IMG/VR virus record: IMGVR_UViG_3300011271_000003
Coordinates: 34,805 to 98,804 of that record
Source: a virus
Reading direction: 5' to 3' (one strand)
Length of the DNA: 64,000 nt
Part shown: in pieces, positions 22,555 through 29,886 of the stretch
How positions within the stretch are numbered: position 1 is the first letter of the stretch
Layout of the letters: each line of letters opens with the position of its first letter
Translations under genes and position numbers: made by a program
The notes under the pieces: generated by a model
Told to the model about the DNA's origin: nothing
The model's database searches: none
Seen by the model: only the letters and a program-made list of their open reading frames with translations

Positions 22555-23384
22555 CAGGTTCTACCTCTCTCTGAACGAGCGTTTTGGAAGAGTCCGTTTG
22601 CCGGCTCTTGAAACGGTACGTCGAATCCCGCCTCTCGAAATGAGGCTTGCTGAACTTTGGCCTCGTCCTGCCTGATCACTGTCTCCCAGCAGTAGTCGCA
22701 TGCGCCCCCACGACGTCTACGGTTGGAGTGATCGCGTGCGTCGCACATAGTTTTCGCCTTGCGCGATAGAAAGTGCTTCTCAGTGAAGTGGTCCGGCTCC
22801 CACCCCACGTCGGAGGGCTTGTAGCCCGACTGCACTCGTACTCTCGCTCGCTTCTTACGAACTGCCTGGCGTGCTCTCTCGACGGAGACCTGCCCTTTCC
22901 TGACTCGGTCTTGAGTTGCCTCGTTCAGCTCGAGGAGTGCGAGGGAGTTGCTCACCGTCGACTCAGATACGCCTACCGTCTTCGCTATAACCTTGAGCGA
23001 CATGCGCATCTCTGTGCGAAGTCTGCCGTAGGCTTTGGCTCTCTCGATCGGGTTCAGATCAGCCCGGTGAATACTCGTGACCAAGCCAATGACGAGAACG
23101 CGCTTAACTGAGTCCTCAGTTAGTCCTAGGAGGTAGACCCTGCACGGCACCTCTGACTGAGAGAGCTTTGCTGCTGTCCACCGTCGTAGTCCGTCCTCGA
23201 TAACGTAGTGGCCATCGCCTCGAGTAGAAGACGGTCGAACACTCAGCGCCTGAAGGATTCCCACCTCCCGGATCGAGGCAGCTAGCTCGGTGACGTCCCC
23301 CGCCTCAAACCGCGGATTGTCCGAGTTGGGGTGTAGGTTCTCTATCGGAACCATAATCTCGCCCTCGATGTAGCCTGATGTCAT
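22554..23384 (-). CDS. ParB/RepB-like partition or regulator protein
   Basis: 276 residues from ATG 23384 after GAAAGGAGTCAGGCTA. ParB N-terminal domain: MVPIENLHPNSDNPRFEAGD, LAASIREVGILQALSVRP, HYVIEDGLRRWTAAKL. Central helix-turn-helix: LNPIERAKAYGRLRTEM, KVIAKTVGVSESTVSNSLAL. The C-terminus has CDARDHSNRRRRGGACDYCW, a likely zinc site. Phage ParB-like proteins act in segregation, transcription or as nucleases; no ParA gene is nearby. Confidence 0.85.
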   Translation of the reverse strand: MTSGYIEGEIMVPIENLHPNSDNPRFEAGDVTELAASIREVGILQALSVRPSSTRGDGHYVIEDGLRRWTAAKLSQSEVPCRVYLLGLTEDSVKRVLVIGLVTSIHRADLNPIERAKAYGRLRTEMRMSLKVIAKTVGVSESTVSNSLALLELNEATQDRVRKGQVSVERARQAVRKKRARVRVQSGYKPSDVGWEPDHFTEKHFLSRKAKTMCDARDHSNRRRRGGACDYCWETVIRQDEAKVQQASFREAGFDVPFQEPANGLFQNARSERGRT

Positions 23385-23566
23385 TAGCCTGACTCCTTTC
23401 TGTTCTGGATGAACCTGGTGAACATGTCCAACGCCTCGATTGCATCCTCCTCCCCCGAGTATTGCTGTCCCTTCCAGATAGGCGCATCGCTCCACTTCCA
23501 GGGCATCTCTGCGATACCTGCAGATGCTAGCGACTCCACTATCTGGAGTGCTTTAAGCTCATCCAC
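23384..23566 (-). CDS. Hypothetical protein, 60 residues
   Basis: MDELKALQIVESLASAGIAE, WSDAPIWKGQQYSGEEDAIE, LDMFTRFIQNRKE: helical. Stop overlaps the ParB-like start (TAATG). Confidence 0.65.
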   Translation of the reverse strand: MDELKALQIVESLASAGIAEMPWKWSDAPIWKGQQYSGEEDAIEALDMFTRFIQNRKESG

Positions 23567-23825
23567 TCTGATGGTCTCCCTTGTCGGTAATGCTAAACGT
23601 TGGTCCGAGCCAGCCGTCGGCGTAGTTCACGTAGAACCTGGAAGTCCTAGCCTCGGCGTCACTCTCTACGTCGCCCACTTCTGGTCCGTTACTAAGCGTG
23701 AGCGCCTGCCATGCAACAAGGCGTAGGTCATTCCGATCGTATCCATACAGTATGTCGAGCACGTCCTGCAATGTAGCTGCCCGAGCATCCTGATACTCCT
23801 CGTTCTCACATCGGTCATCAGGCAA
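23559..23825 (-). CDS. Hypothetical protein, related to the 35.0 kb gene
   Basis: 88 residues. LQDVLDILYGYDRNDLRLVA, WQALTLSNGPEVG matches the 35027-35296 protein (MERLYQLDADQLRRLAWEAL, LISDGPD). First gene behind the 23.87 kb promoter. Function unknown. Confidence 0.65.
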   Translation of the reverse strand: MPDDRCENEEYQDARAATLQDVLDILYGYDRNDLRLVAWQALTLSNGPEVGDVESDAEARTSRFYVNYADGWLGPTFSITDKGDHQSG

Positions 23826-23864
23826 TGTTCGACCTCCTCGACGCTAGTTTTATCTGCTACTTAT

Positions 23865-23894
23865 ATTATATCTGGGGTCTAGAGGAAATTGCAA
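23865..23894 (-). promoter_or_regulatory. Minus-strand promoter of the shared type
   Basis: TTGCAA (23889-23894), 18 bp, TATAAT (23865-23870) followed by ATAAGTAG. The upstream half CCCTTGCAATTTCC is closely like CCCTTGATATTTCC at 35.37 kb. Drives the 23825-22207 group and possibly the ligase. Confidence 0.7.
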
Positions 23895-23932
23895 GGGATA
23901 ATGAAAAGATTTTAAAGGACCTTTGGCACCTC

Positions 23933-24142
23933 CTACTCTGACAGCCAGACTCGGAAATCAGGCGTAAGCACCCGATCTAGGTTCGGCGCTAGGCTTCGTA
24001 GCCCTGAAGGCACACGGGCTCCACTGAGTAGGATCAGCGCATCACCCTGACTATAGCCTTGGTCTAGGAGCAGCTCGTGAATTTCAGCTACAATCTGCTC
24101 CTCAGGCGTATAGGCCCAACTCCGGTCACTAATGCGAGGCAT
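23933..24142 (-). CDS. Hypothetical protein, 69 residues
   Basis: MPRISDRSWAYTPEEQIVAE, IHELLLDQGYSQGDALILLS, LTPDFRVWLSE: helical. Last gene before the 23.87 kb promoter. No family recognised. Confidence 0.6.
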   Translation of the reverse strand: MPRISDRSWAYTPEEQIVAEIHELLLDQGYSQGDALILLSGARVPSGLRSLAPNLDRVLTPDFRVWLSE

Positions 24143-24156
24143 GTTCCCTCCCTATC

Positions 24157-24450
24157 TTAAATGGCATGTCGTCTAAAGCGGGAAGGTCCATGCGTCCTCC
24201 GCCCTGTGGACTTGCAGTCCAACGCGAGTCCGGAACCTGACACGAGATCCACAGGGCGTTGTTTGGCAGCCTCGATTCGCGCTTTCTGAACCGCGGGGTG
24301 GATCGACGTTGCTACTAGAGCTCTGGTCTTGATAGCATCGAAGGTGTCATTGTGGAAGTAGACTCTACCATCTGTCTCGAGTAGCAAAACGGGATCTCCG
24401 TCCTCGCAGTACCAGCTTCCGTCGTAGTGCTTGGTCATAACGTATCGCAT
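24157..24450 (-). CDS. Hypothetical protein, 97 residues
   Basis: ATG 24450 (MRYVMTKHYDGSWYCEDGDP). Beta hairpins then a helix (VATSIHPAVQKARIEAAKQR). The C-terminal third is coded by an 11-bp inverted repeat region (24.2 kb). A 20-codon ORF from ATG 24191 with a GGAGG site overlaps its end. Confidence 0.55.
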   Translation of the reverse strand: MRYVMTKHYDGSWYCEDGDPVLLLETDGRVYFHNDTFDAIKTRALVATSIHPAVQKARIEAAKQRPVDLVSGSGLALDCKSTGRRTHGPSRFRRHAI

Positions 24451-24827
24451 TTCTCCTCCAGAATTACGATCCATGATGCGAGGCAGGCCTCGTCGATCTT
24501 GTCGGAGGCGTCTACTAGCTTGGCTATTCTGTCTCGGTATGGCAGGAGCCAGTTTTCTGGGTTCGATGCAGCGCCTGAAGCTACATACAGTACGGCATCT
24601 TCCCCGGCTTCTTCTGCTCTCTGTGTGGCGTCATGCCTTGCCAGCCACTCCAGTTGGCTTATTGCCACTCGATGTGTCCGTTTTTCGTCTTGTGCCCTTG
24701 AGCACAACCACTGAAGCTGATCTAGTACGCCATCCGAGTCTTCATCAGGGTGGAAGAGTACGTCGCACGAATGGTACACACAGCGAATACGCACTTGTGC
24801 CTGACCGTACGGCACTTCGAACGTCAT
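24435..24827 (-). CDS. Hypothetical helical protein, 130 residues
   Basis: MTFEVPYGQAQVRIRCVYHS begins with a beta part, then helices (LDQLQWLCSRAQDEKRTHRV, AISQLEWLARHDATQRAEEA, RDRIAKLVDASDKIDEACLA). No family recognised. Confidence 0.65.
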   Translation of the reverse strand: MTFEVPYGQAQVRIRCVYHSCDVLFHPDEDSDGVLDQLQWLCSRAQDEKRTHRVAISQLEWLARHDATQRAEEAGEDAVLYVASGAASNPENWLLPYRDRIAKLVDASDKIDEACLASWIVILEEKCDTL

Positions 24828-24991
24828 TCGACGCCCTTGTTGTCATAGTAGCCGTCGACTTCTTCACACGTTGCTGCGTGTGAGAAGCCGTGTGCGTCAC
24901 AGTAGAGGTCCTCTGCACTAGCTGGTTGATCCCACCCAAGTGGCTCATTCGCCTCATTGTAGTACACTTCTGAGCCTGCTGGTGGAAACAT
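24824..24991 (-). CDS. Hypothetical acidic protein, 55 residues
   Basis: ATG 24991 after AGGAGGCAGT. MFPPAGSEVYYNEANEPLGW, LYCDAHGFSHAATCEEVDGY. Stop overlaps the next start. Function unknown. Confidence 0.65.
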   Translation of the reverse strand: MFPPAGSEVYYNEANEPLGWDQPASAEDLYCDAHGFSHAATCEEVDGYYDNKGVE

Positions 24992-25000
24992 ACTGCCTCC

Positions 25001-25345
25001 TTATCTGTTGATGCAGTGCTGAGGGAGCGTCACCGGCGTTTGACTGGGTGTCGCACTGATAGTAGTTCCGTCGTTGTTCAGAGAGACGCTATACAGGATC
25101 TGTAGGCCGAGGTTCTGAAGGTCCTGGCAGGTAATCAGGTCTGCTGCTGCCCCGCTGCTCTTACCTTTGAGCAGGCCAACGTCTGCTCGCAGTACTGTAA
25201 CCTGACTAGTGAGGTCGTGGTTCTGTCTTGTCAGCCGATTTACGCTATCGTTTGCGTGGTCGCTGTTGATCGCGAGGACAACAACTGCGCTTGAGAGCAG
25301 TCCTCCAACAAGAACGATGCCAAGGTCTTGCCAATTGCCTCTCAC
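25001..25345 (-). CDS. Membrane-anchored coiled-coil protein, 114 residues
   Basis: One transmembrane helix at 8-27 (LGIVLVGGLLSSAVVVLAIN), then a short coiled coil (NDSVNRLTRQNHDLTSQVTV) and a polar outer domain. The topology resembles i-spanins or small envelope proteins, but position far from lysis genes makes the role uncertain. Confidence 0.65.
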   Translation of the reverse strand: MRGNWQDLGIVLVGGLLSSAVVVLAINSDHANDSVNRLTRQNHDLTSQVTVLRADVGLLKGKSSGAAADLITCQDLQNLGLQILYSVSLNNDGTTISATPSQTPVTLPQHCINR

Positions 25346-25551
25346 GGCTGCAGGTCCTGATAAGGATGTTTGTCCTCGTCTGCTTTGTCCATCTTGTCGA
25401 GCAGGTCGACAATCGCCTGGTCGATGATTACGCCTACTGACGTGTCGTCCATGATAGCGCGTATCTTCAGACGCTTCTTGGTCGCAACCGTTACTCGCAC
25501 CCCGTTCAGGTAGACTAGGGGTGCGTGCTCTGCTTCTTTTTCTTCGGCCAT
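25342..25551 (-). CDS. Ribbon-helix-helix-like protein, 69 residues
   Basis: VYLNGVRVTVATKKRLKIRA (ribbon and helix 1), IMDDTSVGVIIDQAIVDLLD (helix 2) fit a CopG/Arc-type DNA-binding dimer. Next to a second such gene, suggesting paired regulators. Confidence 0.65.
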   Translation of the reverse strand: MAEEKEAEHAPLVYLNGVRVTVATKKRLKIRAIMDDTSVGVIIDQAIVDLLDKMDKADEDKHPYQDLQP

Positions 25552-25570
25552 TTGCCTTCTCCCTTCCGCC

Positions 25571-25610
25571 CCGCTGCCAGGCTTCTGAGACTGGCAGGGA
25601 GGCGCAGCGG
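25571..25610 (-). promoter_or_regulatory. Competing hairpins between two ribbon-helix-helix genes
   Basis: CTGCCAG (25574-25580) can pair with CTGGCAG (25591-25597), and CCGCTG (25571-25576) with CAGCGG (25605-25610); the two stems overlap. Could be a terminator or translational control. Confidence 0.4.
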
Positions 25611-25613
25611 AGA

Positions 25614-25829
25614 CTAGCTTGCCTGGGCTTCTGCTTCTACTTCTGCTTCTACTTCCATCTCAGCTTCGGCTCTGATGCCCCGCTTGATAAGTGCTATGCC
25701 AAGCATGAATGCTTGTGTCTGGAGAGTGCTCATGCTGATGCCTCTCTGCGCAGCGAGGATCTTGGCCTCTCTCCGTAGGCTCTCGGGCACGACCGTGTTC
25801 ATCTGGACGGTCTTCTCATCGGTTGCCAT
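25614..25829 (-). CDS. CopG-type ribbon-helix-helix protein with EA-rich tail
   Basis: 71 residues. KTVQMNTVVPESLRREAKIL, AAQRGISMSTLQTQAFMLGI is a clear CopG/MetJ-like fold. The tail (AEAEMEVEAEVEAEAQAS) is a simple repeat of Glu, Ala and Val. Likely a transcription regulator. Confidence 0.8.
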   Translation of the reverse strand: MATDEKTVQMNTVVPESLRREAKILAAQRGISMSTLQTQAFMLGIALIKRGIRAEAEMEVEAEVEAEAQAS

Positions 25830-25856
25830 CGTTCACCTCCTCTACTGTAGGCACTA

Positions 25857-26057
25857 TTAGCTCCTAAAGGGAGGAGGTAGCGACGTGCCATCCATACGTA
25901 CTAGGCGGTCTATCGCGGCTTGTTTCATGTCTAGATCGTGTCCCGTTCTAGGGTTCATGTCCGTTACGGTTTGTCTGATCCAACCTAGGATGCAGTCTGG
26001 ACATGTTGGACATGTTGGGTCAGTGCAGTAGTCGTGCTTGTTCTCTTCAGGCGTCAT
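25857..26057 (-). CDS. Small zinc-binding protein, 66 residues
   Basis: YCTDPTCPTCPDCILGWIRQ has four Cys in 12 residues, then a helix and MKQAAIDRLVRMDGTSLPPP. Function unknown. Confidence 0.65.
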   Translation of the reverse strand: MTPEENKHDYCTDPTCPTCPDCILGWIRQTVTDMNPRTGHDLDMKQAAIDRLVRMDGTSLPPPFRS

Positions 26058-26409
26058 TTGCCAGTCCCTCCAGGTTGTCTGGTGCCTTGTACCGTGGGTC
26101 AGGTATGAACTGGTCCCCGAGCTTCTTGCCGACTGACATTAGTATGTCTGCCATCTTGGCGAAGTCCCGAGCTGAGTCAAGAGTCGCTAGGCTATCCGCT
26201 AGTACGTCTGACTGTGCCATGAGGTCGTCGATCATCCTCTGTACAGCCTGGACGAGTGCTGAGTATTCAGTAGGGGTAAAAAGCTCAACGTTCGTCCTTC
26301 GTGTGAGGTGGCGACTTCCCAGGTCGGTCAGGTAAGCCTTAAGCTGCTTCGCGTACATAGCGTCGTCTGTAGGATCGTCGACGCGGATGATAAGATGGAA
26401 TTCGGGCAC
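26047..26409 (-). CDS. Hypothetical protein, 120 residues
   Basis: GTG 26409. MPEFHLIIRVDDPTDDAMYA, KQLKAYLTDLGSRHLTRRT, then long helices (ALVQAVQRMIDDLMAQSDVL). No family recognised. Confidence 0.65.
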   Translation of the reverse strand: MPEFHLIIRVDDPTDDAMYAKQLKAYLTDLGSRHLTRRTNVELFTPTEYSALVQAVQRMIDDLMAQSDVLADSLATLDSARDFAKMADILMSVGKKLGDQFIPDPRYKAPDNLEGLANDA

Positions 26410-26413
26410 TGTG

Positions 26414-26752
26414 CTAGCTCCAGAATATTCGAGGTGGCGCGATACCTAGGTGGTCCATCTGAATTTCGGTGTTGCCCAGGCAACGTACTTCGTAGGCGAT
26501 CGAGCTTCCGTCTGCTGCTTGCCAAAGGTAGCCTGGCACGACCTGTGCGAGTTCACCCTTGTCAAAAGCAAGACACCACTCGTCGGAATCGCAGTGTCCT
26601 GGCTGTCTATAGCCTGAGTCGCGACGGGCTGCTTCTGCTAGGACGAACGCTGCCTCTGCATCATTGGCCTCGACAATTTGGTGCCAAGCGATTGTTTCGC
26701 TGTCACCGTAGGGCGCCATTGTATGTTCTTCGATAAGCCAGAACTGACTCAC
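26414..26752 (-). CDS. Hypothetical protein, 112 residues
   Basis: GTG 26752. MSQFWLIEEHTMAPYGDSET, AEAAFVLAEAARRDSGYRQP, WCLAFDKGELAQVVPGYLW: mixed alpha/beta. Tightly packed with both neighbours. Confidence 0.65.
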   Translation of the reverse strand: MSQFWLIEEHTMAPYGDSETIAWHQIVEANDAEAAFVLAEAARRDSGYRQPGHCDSDEWCLAFDKGELAQVVPGYLWQAADGSSIAYEVRCLGNTEIQMDHLGIAPPRIFWS

Positions 26753-26970
26753 TTGCTTCCTTCCGGAAGGATTGGTTCGTACTCTCTCAGCTCAAGTCCT
26801 AGAATCTGATGCCAAGGAATGAGGTGCTTGCCCTTACTGCTCTTTTCCTGCCACCAAAGGCCGTAGGGCAAATATTTCCACCTGTACTTCCTTGTAGACA
26901 GGAGGAAGTCGAGCGTGCCTCCGTCCATGAACTTGATAGTTAGTACTGACTCCTTCGGTTGCACTGTCAA
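26749..26970 (-). CDS. Hypothetical beta-rich protein, 73 residues
   Basis: TTG 26970 after AGAAAGGTGCGAAG. SVLTIKFMDGGTLDFLLSTR, YRWKYLPYGLWWQEKSSKGK, IPWHQILGLELREYEPI: a small beta barrel-like pattern. Function unknown. Confidence 0.6.
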   Translation of the reverse strand: MTVQPKESVLTIKFMDGGTLDFLLSTRKYRWKYLPYGLWWQEKSSKGKHLIPWHQILGLELREYEPILPEGSK

Positions 26971-26983
26971 CTTCGCACCTTTC

Positions 26984-27256
26984 TTAGGCTGGGTTGCGGT
27001 GCTTCGACGTGTAGTTGCTACACGACATTTCTGCGCAGCGGCCCGTGTCGTAATACTCCTCGTGCTCGCATGGCCTATCAGGCCTAGAGTTGTTGTACTT
27101 GGTTACTGCCCTGGTCGCGATCTGTCGGAAGCTCTCCTTGACTGCGTCACGGAGATCGTCCCACTCCACCACGAAGGAAACCTGGGCTGGGAAAATCTCC
27201 CGGAAGGCCTCGTAGACTTCGTGGCCGGCTTCTTCTGTACGGTCTTTCTCGATCAT
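26984..27256 (-). CDS. Hypothetical protein, 90 residues
   Basis: ATG 27256 overlaps the upstream TGA. MIEKDRTEEAGHEVYEAFRE, VVEWDDLRDAVKESFRQIA, then CEHEEYYDTGRCAEMSCSNY, a Cys/His tail that may hold zinc. Confidence 0.65.
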   Translation of the reverse strand: MIEKDRTEEAGHEVYEAFREIFPAQVSFVVEWDDLRDAVKESFRQIATRAVTKYNNSRPDRPCEHEEYYDTGRCAEMSCSNYTSKHRNPA

Positions 27257-27363
27257 GACTTCTCCGCAATTATGCCTAGGATAGCTAGCGGTACTAGAAC
27301 CGTTGCCCAGTTCCATTGTGAGCAGAGCCAGTAGAAGAGGGAGAATGTGTAGACGTGTGTCAT
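27253..27363 (-). CDS. Membrane microprotein, 36 residues
   Basis: ATG 27363 overlaps the preceding TGA and its own TGA overlaps the next ATG. MTHVYTFSLFYWLCSQWNWA then TVLVPLAILGIIAEKS: one transmembrane helix. Confidence 0.6.
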   Translation of the reverse strand: MTHVYTFSLFYWLCSQWNWATVLVPLAILGIIAEKS

Positions 27364-27569
27364 GCCTTGCCCCATTTTGCCGTAGATGCAGTGTTTTCGA
27401 GGTAGACGCCGAAGTCTCCTAGAATCAGCGATAGGTTTTGGACGTCCTCTTCCCAGTGGTCTGTCTGTTCTGGCCCCTCGGAGATGTACTCCTCAAGTGC
27501 CTCTGCTACGGCGCCCTTAAGCTTAGTTATGGCCCAGCCAACATGTGGCGGTACTTCTCCTGTTGTCAT
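27360..27569 (-). CDS. Hypothetical protein, 69 residues
   Basis: ATG 27569 (MTTGEVPPHVGWAITKLKGA), helices through AVAEALEEYISEGPEQTDHW and LSLILGDFGVYLENTA. Start chosen because it overlaps the upstream TGA (ATGA). Confidence 0.65.
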   Translation of the reverse strand: MTTGEVPPHVGWAITKLKGAVAEALEEYISEGPEQTDHWEEDVQNLSLILGDFGVYLENTASTAKWGKA

Positions 27570-27877
27570 ATAACTACCCTTCTTGCTGCCCAGTGATTCT
27601 GACAGTCGTTGCTCTCTACGTAGAACGGACACTCCATGTAGCTCAGGTCGATCGCGAAGGTATCGTCTTCCTGGTCAAAGAAGATTGGCTCCCCTCCCAA
27701 GTTCCGCTCATGCCTGAAGCACCAGAATGCGAATACCCACCTGGTCCTAGACAAGTACTTGCGTCTGTCATACTTTGACCGAGCGTTTTTACATTGTTCG
27801 TCGATAGGTTCTCCTCGACGCTTGTGGGCCATGTATGCGGCTAGTGAGCCGCAGTCGTGCTGCTTCAGAGCGGACAC
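27566..27877 (-). CDS. Cys-containing protein with CGSLAAYMAHKRRGE motif
   Basis: 103 residues. HDCGSLAAYMAHKRRGEPID, EQCKNARSKYDRRKYLSRT is a motif seen in small actinophage proteins (Cys, then H-x-R-x-GE, then Cys). A tryptophan- and Cys-rich C-terminus follows (FAFWCFRHERN, CPFYVESNDC). Function unknown. Confidence 0.65.
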   Translation of the reverse strand: MSALKQHDCGSLAAYMAHKRRGEPIDEQCKNARSKYDRRKYLSRTRWVFAFWCFRHERNLGGEPIFFDQEDDTFAIDLSYMECPFYVESNDCQNHWAARRVVI

Positions 27878-28137
27878 TGGTCACTAAGCCTCCCATACAT
27901 GTATTGGGCAGTTCGCCAGCTGCTTCCATATGTTCGCTTCAACATGCGCGGAACGTGGTAGGTGTGCATCAGGTTGCCTCGTGCAGTATGGCAGGGATCT
28001 CCAGGCTGTGCACAGCAGTACTCACAATCGACTGCGCGTAGTTCCCTGTTGTGCTCCAGCTCGGACTGGAGTCTTTCCATTGCCACTGCGGTCATAGCCA
28101 TTTTCTGGCCAAGCGTCATCTCAATGTTCGGCTCCAC
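27865..28137 (-). CDS. Zinc-knuckle protein, 90 residues
   Basis: Helical N-terminus, then CEYCCAQPGDPCHTARGNLM and HTYHVPRM: the C-x2-C-x(6)-C-x(n)-H..R knuckle shared with the genes at 36.1-37.0 kb. Confidence 0.7.
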   Translation of the reverse strand: MEPNIEMTLGQKMAMTAVAMERLQSELEHNRELRAVDCEYCCAQPGDPCHTARGNLMHTYHVPRMLKRTYGSSWRTAQYMYGRLSDQCPL

Positions 28138-28147
28138 TGCTACCCCC

Positions 28148-28465
28148 TTACCAATCGTGTAGGCACAGTCCGCAGAACGGAACGTCCACTATCTGCGTCG
28201 CACGGGGTTGTTCGGCGGTCTTGACGACCTCGATGAACTGCTTCTGGGTTGCGTCGAATGTTAGCAGTGCGTTGAACGCGTCTATGACTTCCTGCATCGT
28301 CTGGTAGACATGCTTGCACTCAAAGCACTGGTGGTACGCACCCGTCAGGAGTTCGTGGGTGTGGTGGATGTAGCAGTAGTTCACGTTCCACGTGCACCCA
28401 CCCGTAGGGCACACCCTGCCGAACTGGTGGACGTGTACGGGTTCTACGTACTCGTAGTTCTCCAT
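28148..28465 (-). CDS. Cys/His-rich protein, 105 residues
   Basis: ATG 28465 (MENYEYVEPVHVHQFGRVCP) follows TGAAAGGAGGAACTAT at the end of a hairpin leader. HHTHELLTGAYHQCFECKHV and VPFCGLCLHDW give several CxxC and His; a zinc protein of unknown function. The longer frame upstream is the hairpin itself. Confidence 0.7.
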   Translation of the reverse strand: MENYEYVEPVHVHQFGRVCPTGGCTWNVNYCYIHHTHELLTGAYHQCFECKHVYQTMQEVIDAFNALLTFDATQKQFIEVVKTAEQPRATQIVDVPFCGLCLHDW

Positions 28466-28471
28466 ATAGTT

Positions 28472-28562
28472 CCTCCTTTCAAAGCCCGGCTCAGGCCTTC
28501 CACGGTGGCGATCGTGTGGGTTGGCCACGCCTCCATACCTGAGCCGGACGTTCAACGGAGGT
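28472..28562 (-). promoter_or_regulatory. Hairpin leader closed by anti-SD/SD pairing, copy 1
   Basis: On the minus strand ACCTCCGTTGA, then CCGGCTCAGG paired with CCTGAGCCGG, then GGCTTTGAAAGGAGG and the start codon. CCTCC can pair with GGAGG, hiding the ribosome site. Same plan as at 31.33 and 32.97 kb. Confidence 0.6.
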
Positions 28563-28813
28563 TACTCCTCGTAGAGGCCGCCTGCGTAAGGTGCATCTGG
28601 TGGGTCCTTGGGTGTTGGAACGTTCCACTGCTCGTTGAAGGCGTCGGTGAGACCTTTGATGACATCCTGCAGGTCGCCAGGATCGAGGTACTTGAGTACG
28701 TCGACGATTTGCTGCGGCGACATTGCGAGATAGGCTACAGCCTCTGAGCCGTCGTCTCGCACTGTTACGATCTGCGTGACAGCGTCGATCGCTGCTGGTG
28801 TCTGCTCGGTCAC
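28562..28813 (-). CDS. Hypothetical protein, 83 residues
   Basis: GTG 28813. AVTQIVTVRDDGSEAVAYLA, MSPQQIVDVLKYLDPGDLQD, VIKGLTDAFNEQW: helical core of unknown function. Its stop lies at the anti-SD of the next leader. Confidence 0.65.
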   Translation of the reverse strand: MTEQTPAAIDAVTQIVTVRDDGSEAVAYLAMSPQQIVDVLKYLDPGDLQDVIKGLTDAFNEQWNVPTPKDPPDAPYAGGLYEE

Positions 28814-29106
28814 CTGTACCTCCAGTTCTGCTCGAGATTCGTGTACAGTTCTCGGTCTGACTTGCTTACTGCGTTGCTGGACACTAGGTCAAGCAGCCTT
28901 AGGTACTGGTCGACTGTTACGTACGGAAGCCTAATGTTGTGTCCACCAGGTTCTGGCCGTTGCGCCTCCTCCCGGCTTGGCGTTGGTGCCGCCACATCAT
29001 AGTCCTTCTCAGCCTGACATAGGCTGCACGTATCATGACGGACGTTGTCGTGCATCTTATGTAGTTCGATAGGAGTAATATGGTCCACTTCCCTTTTTGG
29101 TGTCAT
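28810..29106 (-). CDS. Hypothetical protein with CxxC, 98 residues
   Basis: MTPKREVDHITPIELHKMHD, DTCSLCQAEKDYD; the VDHITPIE-H pattern with CSLC is reminiscent of an HNH remnant but lacks the rest of the fold. C-terminal helix VDQYLRLLDLVSSNAVSKSD. Confidence 0.55.
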   Translation of the reverse strand: MTPKREVDHITPIELHKMHDNVRHDTCSLCQAEKDYDVAAPTPSREEAQRPEPGGHNIRLPYVTVDQYLRLLDLVSSNAVSKSDRELYTNLEQNWRYR

Positions 29107-29112
29107 GTCAGC

Positions 29113-29244
29113 TCACAACCAGTGTAGGAATTCGCTCGTGTATCCCAGCGTGACACAGAGGAAGAATAGTCCAGGGCATATCCAGCGGTTACGCGGTGCT
29201 CTGATGCCTCTGAAGGCACCGAAAATACCAAAGAATTCGAACAT
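29113..29244 (-). CDS. Small membrane protein, 43 residues
   Basis: ATG 29244. MFEFFGIFGAFRGIRAPRNR, then a transmembrane helix WICPGLFFLCVTLGYTSEFL. Coupled to the end of the GIY-YIG gene. Confidence 0.6.
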   Translation of the reverse strand: MFEFFGIFGAFRGIRAPRNRWICPGLFFLCVTLGYTSEFLHWL

Positions 29245-29816
29245 TAGGTTTTCTCCTTTTCTTGTACGAAGTGAGCAGCTAGTGCCTTGTAGTCCTGGCG
29301 AGGCCTTCCCGCCCTCTGCCGAACAAACTGTACTGTCTCCTCAAGGAGGACGCAGTAAGCTATTTCGAATGTCGCTACTAGGTCCTTAACGCGCTCGTGG
29401 GCGTCGTACCCTAGGTCGAACCACTCGCCCTCTTGTCTTTCACGCTGGAGTATCCGATGAAGAAACCGCTCCATCTTTCTTCCGCCACGAAAGGCGTCTA
29501 CAAGGTGCAAGTCAGGACAGCCTACTCGCAGTTGGCTTATTCTGCTGTTAACGCTACTAGACGTAAAGCCTATCTTGTATAGGCCCTGGCGCTCACTGTG
29601 GGCTAGGTAGACGCACCCGCTAGTAGCTTTGATCCAGAGCTCTGCTCTGCGTTTCTGTTCGAGCTCCGAAATTGGTACTACGAAGTCCTCCACCTCGTCT
29701 GTCGCGGTAACTTCTCCGCGCTTCGGAAGCGGTCCCTTAGTCGCCTCTAGTCTGGCTAGAATGGCGGCTCGGCTTTCTCGAATTTCTCGAATTTCTCGAA
29801 TTTCTTCACCATTCAT
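29244..29816 (-). CDS. T5orf172-type GIY-YIG nuclease-like protein
   Basis: 190 residues from ATG 29816 after AAAGGAGGGTGGCAAGGAA. The core GCVYLAHSERQGLYKIGFTS, SRISQLRVGCPDLHLVDAFR, MERFLHRILQRERQEGEWFD is the T5orf172 domain, a GIY-YIG-related fold found in phage DNA-binding nucleases. N-terminus has REIREIRE from a 9-bp repeat; C-terminus has AGRPRQDYKALAAHFVQE, a tail shared with three other proteins here. Confidence 0.78.
   Translation of the reverse strand: MNGEEIREIREIRESRAAILARLEATKGPLPKRGEVTATDEVEDFVVPISELEQKRRAELWIKATSGCVYLAHSERQGLYKIGFTSSSVNSRISQLRVGCPDLHLVDAFRGGRKMERFLHRILQRERQEGEWFDLGYDAHERVKDLVATFEIAYCVLLEETVQFVRQRAGRPRQDYKALAAHFVQEKEKT
29774..29806. repeat. 9-bp tandem repeat, 3 copies
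   Basis: TTTCTCGAA repeated in frame near the start of the 29244-29816 gene. Confidence 0.85.
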
Positions 29817-29886
29817 TTCCTTGCCACCCTCCTTTAAACCTGTTAGCATTTAAAATTGTTGATGAAAAATCTTTGAGGTGCTCCCG

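Noticed and set aside
25001-25345. i-spanin or holin
   Set aside because: Topology fits, but it lies in a regulatory/early block with no lysis neighbours.
28810-29106. HNH endonuclease (VDHITPIE with CSLC)
   Set aside because: Only a fragment of the motif is present and Asn/second His are missing; left as hypothetical.
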